Assembly: GCA_030611625.1 (NCBI GenBank)
Contig: JAUWPK010000079.1
Location: forward strand, 1-10,917
DNA: 10,917 nt
From: Promethearchaeum sp.
GTDB lineage: Archaea > Asgardarchaeota > Lokiarchaeia > Sigyniarchaeales > Promethearchaeaceae
Reading direction: 5' to 3'
Both the position numbers and the translations under genes were made by a program. The stretch's first letter is position 1, and every line of letters begins with the position of its first letter. This document shows positions 1 to 5,485 of the stretch, one piece after another. The notes beneath the pieces are model-generated. The model did no database searches. It was not told the DNA's origin and saw nothing but the letters and a program-made list of their open reading frames with translations.

Positions 1-758
1 GAATTAACGTTATGATTTAGGAGAAAATCTTTTAGGAAATCTTCAGCAGTAGTTCTACATTGTTCGAGAACCTTATTGAATTTCTTTTCAAACATGAATT
101 TCCTAATTTCATCAAAATCTTCAATAACTTTGGTCATCTTATTTTGAACGAGTGTTGAAAGGACTTTATTTTCTTCTTCTTTCTCGATTGTATCATCATT
201 AAACCAAAATTTACCATCATCAAGCAATCCAACGATTTTCTCACCATAAAACATATCCAATATTGAATTTAGTTTAGAGCGGAAAGATTCAGGAGTATAT
301 ATCTCAATTTCATCCGTTAATCCAAATCTTGAAAGATCATTGTCATTTTCAAATTGAATTAATAAAGAGTGAAATAATTGGAATATGAAGGTAATGGCTT
401 TGAAATTTGTCCCTAATTTTATTCTTTTTTGTTCTAAATGCTCAGGAATATGTTCTAATATAGAGATAATTGACTTAGTAATTGAAAAAGATATATCAAA
501 TGAATTTCTTTGATGCGGTGCAAATGGTTCTAAACCAAATGGTTTCTTTTTGGTTAAATCTTTTATTGGAAAAACGTATTCAAAACCATATTCAGAAATA
601 AGATCTAAAATATTTCTCCAAAATCTCATCATCCGGTATTGATTATCTAAGTAATCTTGTTTAGATCTCCTAAGGGATACTATTGGAAATCTGAAAAGTA
701 AATCCCTTAATAGTATAATTGCTCGCTGGGTTTCTTGCTGATCATATTCAATCTTCAT
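1..758 (-). CDS. Large hypothetical protein, partial (C-terminus off the left edge)
   Basis: An uninterrupted minus-strand frame runs from ATG at 758 to the window edge, giving 252 complete codons; the stop lies outside. The same frame meets a TGA upstream of the ATG, so the start lies in this short interval; the ATG is the natural choice although no Shine-Dalgarno is visible. The product is a mixed-charge, probably largely helical soluble protein without signal peptide or membrane segment. Early residues are arginine-rich (LRRSK near residue 28, MMRFWR near 43), the middle is hydrophobic and helical (around 115-130), and the last visible part carries a charged helix followed by EQCRTTAEDFLKDFL. 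That last pattern recalls the helix preceding the active region in some abortive-infection C-terminal (HEPN-like) proteins, but the decisive part is not in the window. It overlaps the 94-aa ORF upstream by 11 nt, suggesting co-transcription. I do not recognise the family. Confidence 0.8.
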   Translation of the reverse strand, partial: MKIEYDQQETQRAIILLRDLLFRFPIVSLRRSKQDYLDNQYRMMRFWRNILDLISEYGFEYVFPIKDLTKKKPFGLEPFAPHQRNSFDISFSITKSIISILEHIPEHLEQKRIKLGTNFKAITFIFQLFHSLLIQFENDNDLSRFGLTDEIEIYTPESFRSKLNSILDMFYGEKIVGLLDDGKFWFNDDTIEKEEENKVLSTLVQNKMTKVIEDFDEIRKFMFEKKFNKVLEQCRTTAEDFLKDFLLNHNVN

Positions 759-1032
759 AAATATAAGAATAATGAAACAAAATAAATAATTTTTGGAAGA
801 ATGTAATCAAAATTTCAACAATAAAATTCTTAACAATTATTCTCGGATTTCCCAAATTAACAAATATATCTGTCTTAGCTAAACGTTGAATATATTCAAA
901 ATTCTCTTTTCCATGATTTACCAAAAATCTCAACCCTAATTTTTTTAATTTTTCAATTTGTAAATTTATTTTTTCCATATCTTCCAATATTTTTTCATCA
1001 TTTTCCTGTATCATTTCATTTTCACCATGCAA
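748..1032 (-). CDS. Small hypothetical protein with N-terminal coiled coil (94 aa)
   Basis: ORF of 94 codons, ATG at 1032, with a second in-frame ATG six codons later. Residues about 8-32 are rich in E, K, I and L with coiled-coil-like spacing (NDEKILEDMEKINLQIEKLK). The C-terminal third is hydrophobic and aromatic (around residues 69-90) and could be a buried or membrane-associated helix, or the by-product of reading AT-rich DNA. It ends 11 nt inside the downstream large gene (the ATG at 758 lies within its last codons), the sort of overlap seen in coupled archaeal genes. No Shine-Dalgarno is present. The 161-bp gap upstream contains a 20-bp palindrome and a direct repeat, so it probably has its own promoter instead of depending on the 139-aa gene, which is followed by an oligo-T tract. 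Function unknown; the ORF is probably real but short enough for chance to remain possible. Confidence 0.5.
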   Translation of the reverse strand: MHGENEMIQENDEKILEDMEKINLQIEKLKKLGLRFLVNHGKENFEYIQRLAKTDIFVNLGNPRIIVKNFIVEILITFFQKLFILFHYSYIYED

Positions 1033-1098
1033 AAATCATATTTGCATTACAATAGAAATAATTATCTGAATTCCGAATTCGAGTAATAATGATAAGAG

Positions 1099-1118
1099 AA
1101 ATAATACGTGTATTATTT
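1099..1118. promoter_or_regulatory. 20-bp palindrome, possible operator of the 94-aa/large-protein unit
   Basis: AAATAATAC-GT-GTATTATTT: two perfect 9-bp arms around a 2-bp centre. It lies 67-86 bp upstream of the ATG at 1032 (minus strand), in the gap between an oligo-T terminator and that gene, the position expected of an operator or promoter element. A 2-base centre makes an RNA hairpin unlikely, so a dimeric DNA-binding protein is the better explanation. The half-site partly resembles the TAGTAT half-sites in front of the winged-helix gene (6 of 8 bases with ATAGTATG), which could mean one regulator acts on both, but this is inference. Confidence 0.45.
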
Positions 1119-1121
1119 TAA

Positions 1122-1177
1122 TTGAGTTGTTTTGATTTTTGAATACATGGAAAAGAGTAAATTTGAGTTGTTCTGAT
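1122..1177. repeat. 15-bp direct repeat, two copies 41 bp apart
   Basis: TTGAGTTGTTTTGAT at 1122-1136 and TTGAGTTGTTCTGAT at 1163-1177 match at 14 of 15 positions. Start-to-start distance is 41 bp, close to four turns of B-DNA, so both copies would face the same side of the helix. They lie just upstream (minus-strand sense) of the 1099-1118 palindrome and downstream of the terminator of the 139-aa gene. This suggests a bipartite protein-binding site for the downstream promoter; no known consensus is recognised. Confidence 0.45.
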
Positions 1178-1184
1178 AAATAAG

Positions 1185-1192
1185 AAAAAAAA
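1185..1192 (-). terminator. Oligo-T terminator after the 139-aa gene
   Basis: On the minus strand eight consecutive T follow one base after the TAA stop at 1194-1196. Archaeal RNA polymerase terminates at oligo-U tracts without needing a hairpin, and none is seen here. It separates the regulator/139-aa operon from the next unit. Confidence 0.5.
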
Positions 1193-1193
1193 C

Positions 1194-1613
1194 TTAAGAT
1201 AATGAAGGGAATGGATTTTGAGGGTTCAAAACTGAATAAACTAAATTTTCAAGAACTTTTTGGTCGTAACAATTTTCTCTTATTTGTAATTCAATTTTCG
1301 TCCTAATTTCAACTAATCTAGCTTGTTCACCTATCGAAAATTGAGGATCTGTAATTAATTGGTTAATCTTTGATAATAAATTTTTATTTCTCTTATAGTT
1401 CTTGGATTTTTTGATCTTAGGATTTTTAATTTTAGCAGGTGATCTAACTTTATTCTCACTTTTATCCCCGATTAAACTATTTTTTAACATTTTAAACCCA
1501 GATCCAAAGGATAAAGCATATTCCTTATCATTATTTCGACTATAACACTCGTCACTGACATATTCGGGCGTTAAACGATTCCTATTGTAATCTAAACGTG
1601 TTTTTTTTGCCAT
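1194..1613 (-). CDS. Basic hypothetical protein (139 aa) coupled to the winged-helix gene
   Basis: ATG at 1613 overlaps the TAA of the upstream 246-aa gene by one base (TAATG), a classic translational-coupling junction; a purine-rich GAGGTCGAGGG sits about 8-18 nt before the ATG on the minus strand and may help re-initiation. The protein is lysine/arginine/asparagine-rich: a polar N-terminus with KK and several R, a strongly basic linker at about 52-78 (KVRSPAKIKNPKIKKSKNYK), and a predicted helical C-terminal third (about 79-128) with EQARLVEIRTKIELQI. No signal peptide or membrane segment. The high charge and the pairing with a DNA-binding-like partner suggest a nucleic-acid-associated accessory protein, but no family is recognised. 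It is followed immediately by an oligo-T terminator, so it is the last gene of a two-gene operon. Confidence 0.75.
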   Translation of the reverse strand: MAKKTRLDYNRNRLTPEYVSDECYSRNNDKEYALSFGSGFKMLKNSLIGDKSENKVRSPAKIKNPKIKKSKNYKRNKNLLSKINQLITDPQFSIGEQARLVEIRTKIELQIRENCYDQKVLENLVYSVLNPQNPFPSLS

Positions 1614-2353
1614 TATTTCTTGCCCTCGACCTCGTCATTAGATTTGTGGTTTGGATCGCTTTCCAAATAGTATTTTTGTCCCATTTTACTAATATGATAT
1701 AAGCCAATATCAATTCTATCAATATAACCTAATTCGCGTAGCTTTTTTATTGATGAATAAATATTCTGCCGATTTATATCAGGGTAATTAATTTTTATTT
1801 CAGGGTTAGATGTGAGGTATTTGATAATCATATTTGATGTTAAATTGTTTTTAGATTCATATAGATATTCTAAAATTGCAAATCTAATCGGAATTGCGAA
1901 TTTAATATAGATTCTCCCATATCTCTCAAAAATATCATGTCTTTCTTTACTTATTTCATATTCCTCAGCAATAAATTTTTTCTGAGCAATCATTTCTTCC
2001 TCTCGTTTTTGATATTCTCTAATTTCATATACTAATTCGTCTTTATCAGACATAGTTTCCTCAATATTTGCTAATTGAGATTCTGTTTCAATTTCTGCAT
2101 TAGTTTTTGCATTTTTCAAGGCGTTTATTTTAGTTTTTAATTCCTGTATTCGCGTTTTTTTATGCTCAAATTCGGTAAAAAATTTAAATAATTTTGGAAA
2201 AATTTCACTCAATTGTGAATAATATGAATTTTTTTTTTCTTTTGATTTATAAACATTGAGATATTTATTGAGTTTTTTTAAATCATTTTCGGCAGTAGTT
2301 ACAATTTGAGTAATTTTGTAACTCGGTTCATTATTTTCATTAGATTGTGACAT
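1613..2353 (-). CDS. Coiled-coil protein with C-terminal winged helix, putative DNA-binding regulator or segregation protein (246 aa)
   Basis: Two parts are visible. Residues about 20-150 are helical and heptad-like, very rich in E and K (for example HKKTRIQELKTKINALKNAK and EIREYQKREEEMIAQKK), consistent with a coiled-coil dimerisation arm. Residues about 155-230 look like a winged helix: IRFAILEYLYE (helix 1), SNMIIKYL (helix 2), RQNIYSSIKKLRELGYI (recognition helix and turn into the wing), then DRIDIGLYHISKMGQKYY as the beta wing. The tail is charged and disordered. No Shine-Dalgarno precedes ATG 2353, and a TATA-like TTTAAATA lies at 2386-2393, placing the transcription start only about 10 nt before the ATG, so the mRNA is probably nearly leaderless. 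Palindromic TAGTAT sites overlap this promoter, pointing to autoregulation. It heads the operon with the 139-aa gene. The fold is inferred by eye; an alternative is a ParB/centromere-binding-like partition protein. Confidence 0.75.
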   Translation of the reverse strand: MSQSNENNEPSYKITQIVTTAENDLKKLNKYLNVYKSKEKKNSYYSQLSEIFPKLFKFFTEFEHKKTRIQELKTKINALKNAKTNAEIETESQLANIEETMSDKDELVYEIREYQKREEEMIAQKKFIAEEYEISKERHDIFERYGRIYIKFAIPIRFAILEYLYESKNNLTSNMIIKYLTSNPEIKINYPDINRQNIYSSIKKLRELGYIDRIDIGLYHISKMGQKYYLESDPNHKSNDEVEGKK

Positions 2354-2382
2354 TTTAATCTAATAAACTTAAGAGAGCATGA

Positions 2383-2434
2383 CTATTTAAATAGTATGTA
2401 TTTAGTATATACTATTATAAATGATCCATACTAT
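2383..2434 (-). promoter_or_regulatory. Promoter with clustered palindromic operator sites before the winged-helix gene
   Basis: Several perfect inverted repeats are stacked here: CTATTTAAATAG at 2383-2394, TAGTATATACTA at 2403-2414, and an outer pair ATAGTATG (2391-2398) / CATACTAT (2427-2434). Together they give four copies of the half-site TAGTAT/ATACTA, the first two spaced 11 bp (one helical turn). On the minus strand TTTAAATA (2386-2393) and TTTATAAT (about 2415-2422) are TATA-box-like; the former fits a start of transcription just before the ATG at 2353. Binding of a dimer here would block TBP/TFB or polymerase. The winged-helix protein encoded downstream is the natural candidate, which is inference. 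Confidence 0.55.
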
Positions 2435-2742
2435 TTTTTTGATTAAAAAATACTTTTTTTTCTTATAATCTAACGCTTTTTATGATGAATAGCATAGTTA
2501 TAATCATAAAAAATCATAAAAAAATGAGTAAGTCGGTTTAAACCACCAAAAACTTGATATTTTTGTTTTTTTCATACATGCAATACTTATTTCAGTGTGT
2601 TTCTAAGTGGGTTATACTTGTTTTTTCATGAATAGAATGAATCATTATCTCAATTCTAACAACTTTCATAACTCACAATCTTAGTTTAATCAGTCATTAA
2701 GTCCAGAGAAATTCGCTTATTTTATGTTAGTGTGAATTAAAT
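2435..2742. other. Intergenic region between divergent units, no supported gene
   Basis: AT-rich DNA without a credible ORF. It contains three copies of ATCATAAAA: inverted at 2477-2485 and as a tandem pair at 2503-2511 and 2513-2521 with a 10-bp period, and a 10-bp palindrome GGTTTAAACC at 2535-2544. The 10-mer GTCGGTTTAA at 2532-2541 recurs at 5453-5462 in the structured element. TTATAAT at 2463-2469 and TTATTTTATG at 2718-2727 are possible plus-strand TATA boxes but neither is convincing. Confidence 0.35.
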
Positions 2743-2789
2743 TGAGTATCTTTACTCACAAGATTATGTTTGCAGGTTTTTAATACTCA
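2743..2789. promoter_or_regulatory. TGAGTA/TACTCA half-sites before the 52-aa ORF
   Basis: TGAGTA-TCTT-TACTCA at 2743-2758 is a perfect 6-bp inverted repeat with a 4-bp centre; a third half-site TACTCA follows at 2784-2789, three bases before the ATG at 2793. The arrangement resembles an operator over the transcription start or a small leader hairpin. The short arms make chance possible. Confidence 0.3.
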
Positions 2790-2792
2790 AAA

Positions 2793-2951
2793 ATGAATAT
2801 TAAAATATTGTTTATGGGTAGAAAAAAAATTAATCCTCGAAAAAAACGGAAAGAACCTGTTGCTAACCCTAATCTATTAAAAAAAGGTCAAAAAAAGGCG
2901 GGATATATGGCAGGGAGTAGCACTTTTTATGGAAAGGATACTTTAGACTGA
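2793..2951 (+). CDS. Small very basic protein (52 aa; 45 aa if the second ATG is used)
   Basis: Two in-frame start codons, ATG 2793 and ATG 2814, lead to a TGA at 2949-2951. From the second ATG the product begins GRKKINPRKKRKEP and continues through NPNLLKKGQKKAGYMAGSST to end FYGKDTLD. The codons are less AT-biased and more protein-like (Pro, Gly, Ala, Ser) than the surrounding DNA, which argues for a real gene despite the length. About a third of the first 30 residues are K or R, typical of a nucleic-acid-binding tail or a small chromatin/ribosome-like protein; the Gly-rich second half could bind a nucleic acid or a partner. No Shine-Dalgarno is obvious. It is the first ORF of the plus-strand run leading to the UDG-like gene. 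Family not recognised. Confidence 0.45.
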   Translation: MNIKILFMGRKKINPRKKRKEPVANPNLLKKGQKKAGYMAGSSTFYGKDTLD

Positions 2952-3057
2952 TTTAATTGATTGTAAATATTATTATTTCATAAAGATTATCAGAAGGGAG
3001 TTTACAGCCCTATATTAATAGATAGAAAAAATAAAATAGAGAATTTAACCTGAAGAA

Positions 3058-3198
3058 ATGAAAATTTCTAAAAGTGATCTTTATGGGAAAATTGGTCAGT
3101 GTTATGATGAATTTTTTAATTAGTATCCCTGTAATATATCTGAAAATCTCGGTAAGGATTGGAATGAAGACTTATAAGAAGTCAACAATTATCTTAAA
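3058..3198 (+). pseudogene. Coding-like stretch with two in-frame stops directly before the UDG-like gene
   Basis: The frame of the UDG-like gene can be followed upstream to ATG 3058, broken by TAG at 3121-3123 and TAA at 3175-3177. The three pieces read MKISKSDLYGKIGQCYDEFFN, then YPCNISENLGKDWNEDL, then EVNNYLKVN leading into the gene. The residue mix (Trp, Cys, Gly, acidic pairs) is more protein-like than random AT-rich DNA. Possible explanations: a decayed N-terminal extension, a remnant of a neighbouring gene, or plain leader sequence that happens to look coding. A recoded TAG would not explain the TAA. The preceding 2952-3057 holds no ORF I can support. Confidence 0.25.
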
Positions 3199-3204
3199 GT
3201 GAAT

Positions 3205-3927
3205 ATGATAAACCAAAAAGAGTTCATTAATGTACTAATTTCATGTTTTGGAGAATCGCTTTTCGTTTCAATAATTAATAAGGAAACTTTAAGTTTCAAA
3301 TCTAAAGTTAGAGAAATTTTAGATGATCTTAAGAATCCAATAGAAATTTGTCCAGAATGTCCATATAAAAGTCATGATTCTAAAAGTAAAATAAAAAAAA
3401 TGGATTTTCCAAGTTGGATTGGTTCATTGAAATCAGATTCCAATAGATCAATTAGAGAGATAATGATAATAGGGAAAAGTGTTTCAGATGTTGTTAAAAC
3501 TTATGTTCATACTGCTTTTAATTTACAATACGATTTTAATTCTATAGATAAAATTGAAACCCTAAATCACAATTCTAAACGTTTTTGGAAAATAATCCAA
3601 TTTTTAATCGGAGAAAGATATCATAACTTCATTGAACACGTTTATGTGACTGATTTAGCGTATTGTAATACCAAGAAGCCAGATGTTATTCATTTCTGCA
3701 TCAATCAACACTTATATCAAGAAATTGAGTATATTAATCCAAAATTGATATTAATTAATGGTTTTTCTACTAAAAACCTAATTCATTGGATGACTCGTCC
3801 GTTTGTTTGCATTCCTCATACTTCTCAAATAAATACAAAATATCCTTTTAATCTGGAAACAAATAAAGATCAAATTCCTATCTGGAATGAATTAAAAGAA
3901 AAAATCAACTCAATTTTAGGTACTTAA
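3205..3927 (+). CDS. Uracil-DNA glycosylase superfamily protein, Fe-S type, with degenerate catalytic motifs (240 aa)
   Basis: The architecture follows family-4-type uracil-DNA glycosylases, which remove uracil from DNA and carry a [4Fe-4S] cluster. Visible (numbered from ATG 3205; a GTG two codons upstream is an alternative): CPECPYK with Cys49 and Cys52 as the C-X2-C pair; a strand EIMIIGKSVSD at 85-95 where the family has G-E-x-P-G-x-x-E/D; VYVTDLAYCNTKK at about 146-158, equal to the family's YITN-x-x-KC-R-P block, giving Cys154; FCINQHL giving Cys165; EIEYINPKLILINGFST at about 173-189, the typical helix-strand 'I-x-P-x-x-I-x-x-x-G'; and IPHTSQINT at 203-211 in place of H-P-S, with His205. 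All four cluster cysteines are kept, but the motif-1 acid, the Asn of YITN (here Asp150) and the Pro of HPS are changed, so uracil excision is doubtful; DNA binding or another base substrate is possible. The first ~48 residues are longer than in typical family-4 enzymes. Confidence 0.7.
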   Translation: MINQKEFINVLISCFGESLFVSIINKETLSFKSKVREILDDLKNPIEICPECPYKSHDSKSKIKKMDFPSWIGSLKSDSNRSIREIMIIGKSVSDVVKTYVHTAFNLQYDFNSIDKIETLNHNSKRFWKIIQFLIGERYHNFIEHVYVTDLAYCNTKKPDVIHFCINQHLYQEIEYINPKLILINGFSTKNLIHWMTRPFVCIPHTSQINTKYPFNLETNKDQIPIWNELKEKINSILGT

Positions 3928-3944
3928 GCAAAAATTCTACATAT

Positions 3945-4064
3945 ATGGGTACTTCGGTTGAATTTGTTATGGAAGATCACACCTTATTTCATCAAATGAA
4001 TCAAGAGATTAGTCAAATTCAAGAAAAATTAGAGGTTCTGAATGAATTACTCAATACTGATTAG
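3945..4064 (+). CDS. Very small coiled-coil ORF (39 aa)
   Basis: ATG 3945 to TAG 4062-4064, 17 bp after the UDG-like gene. The product starts MGTSVEFVMEDH and its second half is a clear amphipathic, heptad-like helix (QEISQIQEKLEVLNELL). The stop is followed at once by a long T tract, so the ORF fills exactly the space between the UDG-like gene and the terminator, which supports it being expressed from the same transcript. Without homologues it remains a candidate. A short helical partner peptide for the UDG-like protein is a speculation. Confidence 0.4.
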   Translation: MGTSVEFVMEDHTLFHQMNQEISQIQEKLEVLNELLNTD

Positions 4065-4114
4065 ATTTTTTCTTTTTTTTTTGTTTAATCAAAAATAATC
4101 ACACGATTATTTTT
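4065..4114. terminator. Bidirectional terminator between convergent genes
   Basis: For the plus strand, a T-rich tract (TTTTTT-C then about a dozen T) starts one base after the 39-aa ORF. Next comes a perfect hairpin, AAAAATAATC (4091-4100), loop ACAC, GATTATTTTT (4105-4114), which presents T runs on both strands and lies 8 bp from the stop of the convergent minus-strand gene. This can end transcription from both sides. Immediately inside the minus gene a 16-bp palindrome AATTAAGATCTTAATT (4121-4136) covers its stop codon. Confidence 0.65.
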
Positions 4115-4122
4115 ATAAGAAA

Positions 4123-5223
4123 TTAAGATCTTAATTCATATCTTAAAGAATTAAATGGAAATTTAATTTCCTTAAATATAGGAATATTTCTTTCTTTCAA
4201 ACATAAACATGATAATTTATTATTTACTTGAAACATTGAAACACAATCACCTTTTTGATATTTTTCAGGATTTTCACCATATTGATTTGCAAAAGTCCCA
4301 ATTTTAAATTCTTTTGGGGAAATGTTAAGACTTGAAAGAATTTCATCCACATAATCATGAAAAGCAGTAAATTCTTTTTGTAATATATCCAAAACATCTT
4401 TTTTGTCAGTATATGAAATTGGGGCATCTCTTCTTGGATTATCAGGTAAATAAGCATGAAAAACAAAATTCTCATCTAATCCATAACAATTGAGTATATT
4501 ATAACGGTGTTCATCAATATTTCGATACTCACGGAATATATCTGCATGATCATCCCAATATTTATGAGTTAACTCTTGAATTAGATCTGGAAATTCCTCT
4601 AAATAATTTGTTTTTCTATATCCTTCACAATAAAACCGAAAATTATCCGTGGTCTCATTATTACCTAATATTTTCCCTAGGATTTGTAAAAAACGATCTT
4701 GAAGCATATACAATAAATGTAAAAAAGGAGATATGAAAGAAATGAATTCGCTTGTGGCTAAAGTATCAAAAGCTATTAAATTATCTTGAGGGATTGTAAT
4801 TTCTTTTTTAATTTTGACAGTATTAACTAAAAATTTTATTTGGGTTTTTATGATCTTATCTAATTTTTTCATTTTATGTAAATTTCTATATAATTGAGAA
4901 GATTTAAACAGAAATTCATTAAGATATGAATTTAAATTGTTATCCCAATCCAATAATTCTTTTAATTGATTTTTATAATAATGAATAAGTTTATTTTCTT
5001 CATTTTGAGGATTAGTTTTATTTTTATTAAAAGATGGAAATTTGTTATTTAGATTTAAAACATCTTGATAAGTTCTAGTCAATTTACCTTCTTCATTATC
5101 TTGATTAATCCTATTTTTAATTTTATTATATTTTTCTTGATAAATTTTACTTAGGTAGCCATATAACCCATGAAAACGAAAAAAAAGTTTTTCTTTATTG
5201 AAATCTATGAAATTAACATACAT
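4123..5223 (-). CDS. Putative HEPN-domain protein, possible ribonuclease/toxin (366 aa)
   Basis: The central-to-C-terminal half carries a HEPN-like signature. REYRNIDEHRYN contains R234-N235-x3-H239, the R-(polar)-X3-H catalytic pattern of HEPN ribonucleases (R-X4-6-H in general), sitting at the end of a long helix (about 212-233) and preceded by hydrophobic helices SEFISFISPFLHLLYMLQD (about 158-176) and RFLQILGKIL; another helix, about 275-298 (KKDVLDILQKEFTAFHDYVD), follows, giving the all-helical order expected. The N-terminal 130 residues are K/N/Y-rich and helical with no recognisable domain; the last 70 contain Cys327, Cys339 and Cys341, too few for a certain metal site. No signal peptide or membrane segment. 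ATG 5223 has no Shine-Dalgarno. It lies downstream of another HEPN-motif gene on the same strand, 326 bp apart. HEPN proteins often cleave RNA in toxin-antitoxin or abortive-infection systems; that role is inferred from a short motif only. Confidence 0.6.
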   Translation of the reverse strand: MYVNFIDFNKEKLFFRFHGLYGYLSKIYQEKYNKIKNRINQDNEEGKLTRTYQDVLNLNNKFPSFNKNKTNPQNEENKLIHYYKNQLKELLDWDNNLNSYLNEFLFKSSQLYRNLHKMKKLDKIIKTQIKFLVNTVKIKKEITIPQDNLIAFDTLATSEFISFISPFLHLLYMLQDRFLQILGKILGNNETTDNFRFYCEGYRKTNYLEEFPDLIQELTHKYWDDHADIFREYRNIDEHRYNILNCYGLDENFVFHAYLPDNPRRDAPISYTDKKDVLDILQKEFTAFHDYVDEILSSLNISPKEFKIGTFANQYGENPEKYQKGDCVSMFQVNNKLSCLCLKERNIPIFKEIKFPFNSLRYELRS

Positions 5224-5388
5224 TTTTCTAATTAAAATAAAGAATGAAAATAAGTTAACAATTTCGATTAATGAGTTAATATGATTTTAATTGAAAGGCT
5301 AGCTTATAGTGTTTTTCATTTGAATTTCACACATGGGATATAAATTCGAAGAATTTTTAGAAAAAACATATAAATCCAGAATGGACTG
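5224..5388. other. Leader region of the 366-aa gene, no gene seen
   Basis: AT-rich spacer upstream of the minus-strand gene starting at 5223. On the minus strand ACTATAAG (about 5303-5310) and TTTATTTTAA (about 5233-5242) are weak TATA candidates; neither has a convincing BRE. An 18-codon plus-strand ORF (5333-5389) ends where the structured element begins but is too short to support. Confidence 0.3.
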
Positions 5389-5485
5389 ACGTTTGAAAAC
5401 CCATAAAACTGCAATGTGGTTTTATGGGTTAATTGGTTTTGTAGACCTGTAGGTCGGTTTAACGGGCGACGTTTTGTTCAAACGT
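5389..5485. other. Nested inverted-repeat structure: candidate structured RNA or recombination/replication site
   Basis: An outer stem ACGTTTGAA (5389-5397) / TTCAAACGT (5477-5485) encloses a hairpin with perfect 12-bp arms AACCCATAAAAC (5398-5409) and GTTTTATGGGTT (5419-5430), loop TGCAATGTG, stacked directly on it, and a second inverted repeat GACCT-GT-AGGTC (5444-5455), followed by GTCG...CGAC (5453-5456 / 5467-5470). Folded, this is a three-way-junction-like shape. The segment is visibly richer in G+C than its surroundings and contains no ORF. It lies in the gap between two same-strand genes, so it could be transcribed as an RNA or act at the DNA level. It is not a tRNA: no T-arm or acceptor end is present. 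The hairpin loop with its first stem base (TGCAATGTGG) differs by one base from the iteron core TGTAATGTGG of the 7.6-8.1 kb region. Confidence 0.5.

Noticed and set aside
3121..3123. TAG as a possible pyrrolysine codon
   Set aside because: A TAA follows in the same frame at 3175, so reading through TAG alone would not join the upstream segment to the UDG-like gene; no pyl genes are in the window.
4121..4136. 16-bp perfect palindrome AATTAAGATCTTAATT over the stop codon of the 366-aa gene
   Set aside because: Low-complexity and partly inside coding sequence next to an already sufficient terminator; probably incidental.
4224..4475. 83-codon minus-strand ORF inside the 366-aa gene
   Set aside because: Different frame of the same strand, with a Met/Ile/Phe/Lys-rich translation typical of frame-shifted AT-rich coding DNA.
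5333..5389. 18-codon plus-strand ORF MGYKFEEFLEKTYKSRMD
   Set aside because: Plausible peptide but too short, without ribosome-binding site, and ending at the structured element; chance is likely.
5389..5485. tRNA gene
   Set aside because: No T-arm GGTTCRANYCC motif, acceptor stem or anticodon arm of the correct lengths could be placed on either strand.
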